Assembly (NCBI GenBank): GCA_041666125.1
Contig: JBAYHN010000073.1
Location: forward strand, 1 to 5,895
Reading direction: 5' to 3'
Length of the DNA: 5,895 bases
DNA from: JBAYHN01 sp041666125
GTDB lineage: Bacteria; Patescibacteriota; Gracilibacteria; UBA1369; UM-FILTER-53-11
The translations under genes were made by a program, and so were the position numbers. Under the pieces are notes generated by a model. That model was given only the letters and a program-made list of their open reading frames with translations, was not told the DNA's origin and did no database searches. Shown piece after piece: positions 5,366 through 5,895 of the stretch. How positions within the stretch are numbered: position 1 is the first letter of the stretch; each line of letters begins with the position of its first letter.

Positions 5366-5895
5366 ATGAAAATTATCAAGATCAATCCGTTCGAGCAACC
5401 GCAAATGGTTGGAGCGATCGCCTCGGTTTATCAACAATCATTTGGCGGGGAACCTTGGAATGAAGGGTATCTCTGTCCACTATGCGAAAGTGTATTTGCA
5501 AGTACGCCGACCCTCAGCACATGTCCTAAGTGTACAGAACAGTCGCTGAGCGTACTCGTGGTCGAATATTGGCCGATAAGCAAGGTTGTCTCGGACTTCT
5601 ATCGTGAGATGAAGAACCCAAATCCAATCTGTACTGTTGCTCAATCAGATGATGGGGTCATCGGTTTCGCCTGGGGTTACCAAGTTTCTGCTGGTTCAGA
5701 TCTCGACAAGTATCTTGACGCACCCGATCTGCGTCAATCGCTACGTGGTGATTTCTTTTATCTCGATGAATGCGCCCTAACGCCATTCCACCAAGGAAGA
5801 GGTGTCGGAAAACTACTCGTGAAGCAAATCTTTCGCGAACAAAAGCAAGGAAGAATTCTGCTCCGCACGATGAATGATTCTAGGATGTACAACCT
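5366..5895 (+). CDS. GNAT-family N-acetyltransferase with two CxxC knuckles (3' end outside window)
   Basis: The open frame from ATG 5366 runs for 176 codons to the window edge, so the C-terminus is missing. GNAT enzymes transfer an acetyl group from acetyl-CoA to an amine. The acetyl-CoA motif A is clear: YLDECALTPFHQGRGVGKLL (132-151), containing Q143-G-R-G-V-G148. Before it, DDGVIGFAWGY (95-105) fits a core strand pair. Near the N-terminus SFGGEPWNEGY (25-35) leads into a cysteine module, C37-P-L-C40 and C53-P-K-C56, which should bind one zinc ion as a ribbon or knuckle between the first helix and the rest of the fold. This is not part of the minimal GNAT domain and may help bind substrate. 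Substrate unknown. It follows the TrpR-family gene in the same direction beyond a terminator, with its own strong SD; no clear promoter was found in the short gap. Confidence 0.88.
   Translation, partial: MKIIKINPFEQPQMVGAIASVYQQSFGGEPWNEGYLCPLCESVFASTPTLSTCPKCTEQSLSVLVVEYWPISKVVSDFYREMKNPNPICTVAQSDDGVIGFAWGYQVSAGSDLDKYLDAPDLRQSLRGDFFYLDECALTPFHQGRGVGKLLVKQIFREQKQGRILLRTMNDSRMYN

Overview
The window looks like a chromosomal fragment of an ultrasmall bacterium of the Candidate Phyla Radiation (Patescibacteria, perhaps a Parcubacteria-like lineage). This is an inference from gene content: a membrane-anchored DUF3160 protein, a MEMO/AmmeMemoRadiSam-B homologue, and a YerC/YecD-type TrpR relative next to a zinc-knuckle GNAT acetyltransferase. 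It is supported by moderately AT-rich DNA, the standard stop codons, and the lack of a Shine-Dalgarno (SD) sequence before most genes. No taxonomic marker such as rRNA is present.

Left part (1-1155), all genes on the minus strand. At the edge is a possible start of a gene that leaves the window (46 to 1), with a TATAAT box placed for leaderless transcription. Next come a GC-rich palindrome (69-109), tRNA-Val(GAC) (158-231), a 245-bp element of nested inverted repeats (258-502), a NUDIX hydrolase gene (506-928), and a 196-bp fold-back element with near-perfect 22-bp terminal inverted repeats (932-1127). The two elements fill almost all the non-coding space around the NUDIX gene. Their architecture is that of MITE-like or structured-RNA elements.

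Centre (1156-4827), minus strand: a two-gene unit. A large DUF3160 protein with one N-terminal membrane helix (2097-4736) is followed by an overlapping MEMO-family gene (1156-2127), which also carries an N-terminal membrane helix. Both proteins are predicted to expose their main domain outside the cytoplasm, and the overlap suggests they are made together. Two TATAAT boxes and an imperfect palindrome lie upstream.

Right part (4828-5895), plus strand: a divergent TrpR-family regulator gene (4938-5252) starts just after overlapping promoters. One of these contains a 15-bp palindrome that is a good candidate for its own operator. A strong intrinsic terminator follows. Beyond it, with the only convincing SD sequence among the annotated genes, a GNAT acetyltransferase with two CxxC knuckles runs off the right edge.

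The best leads for something undescribed are the two fold-back elements flanking the NUDIX gene, the membrane-anchored MEMO/DUF3160 pair, and the operator and attenuator-like arrangement around the TrpR-family gene.
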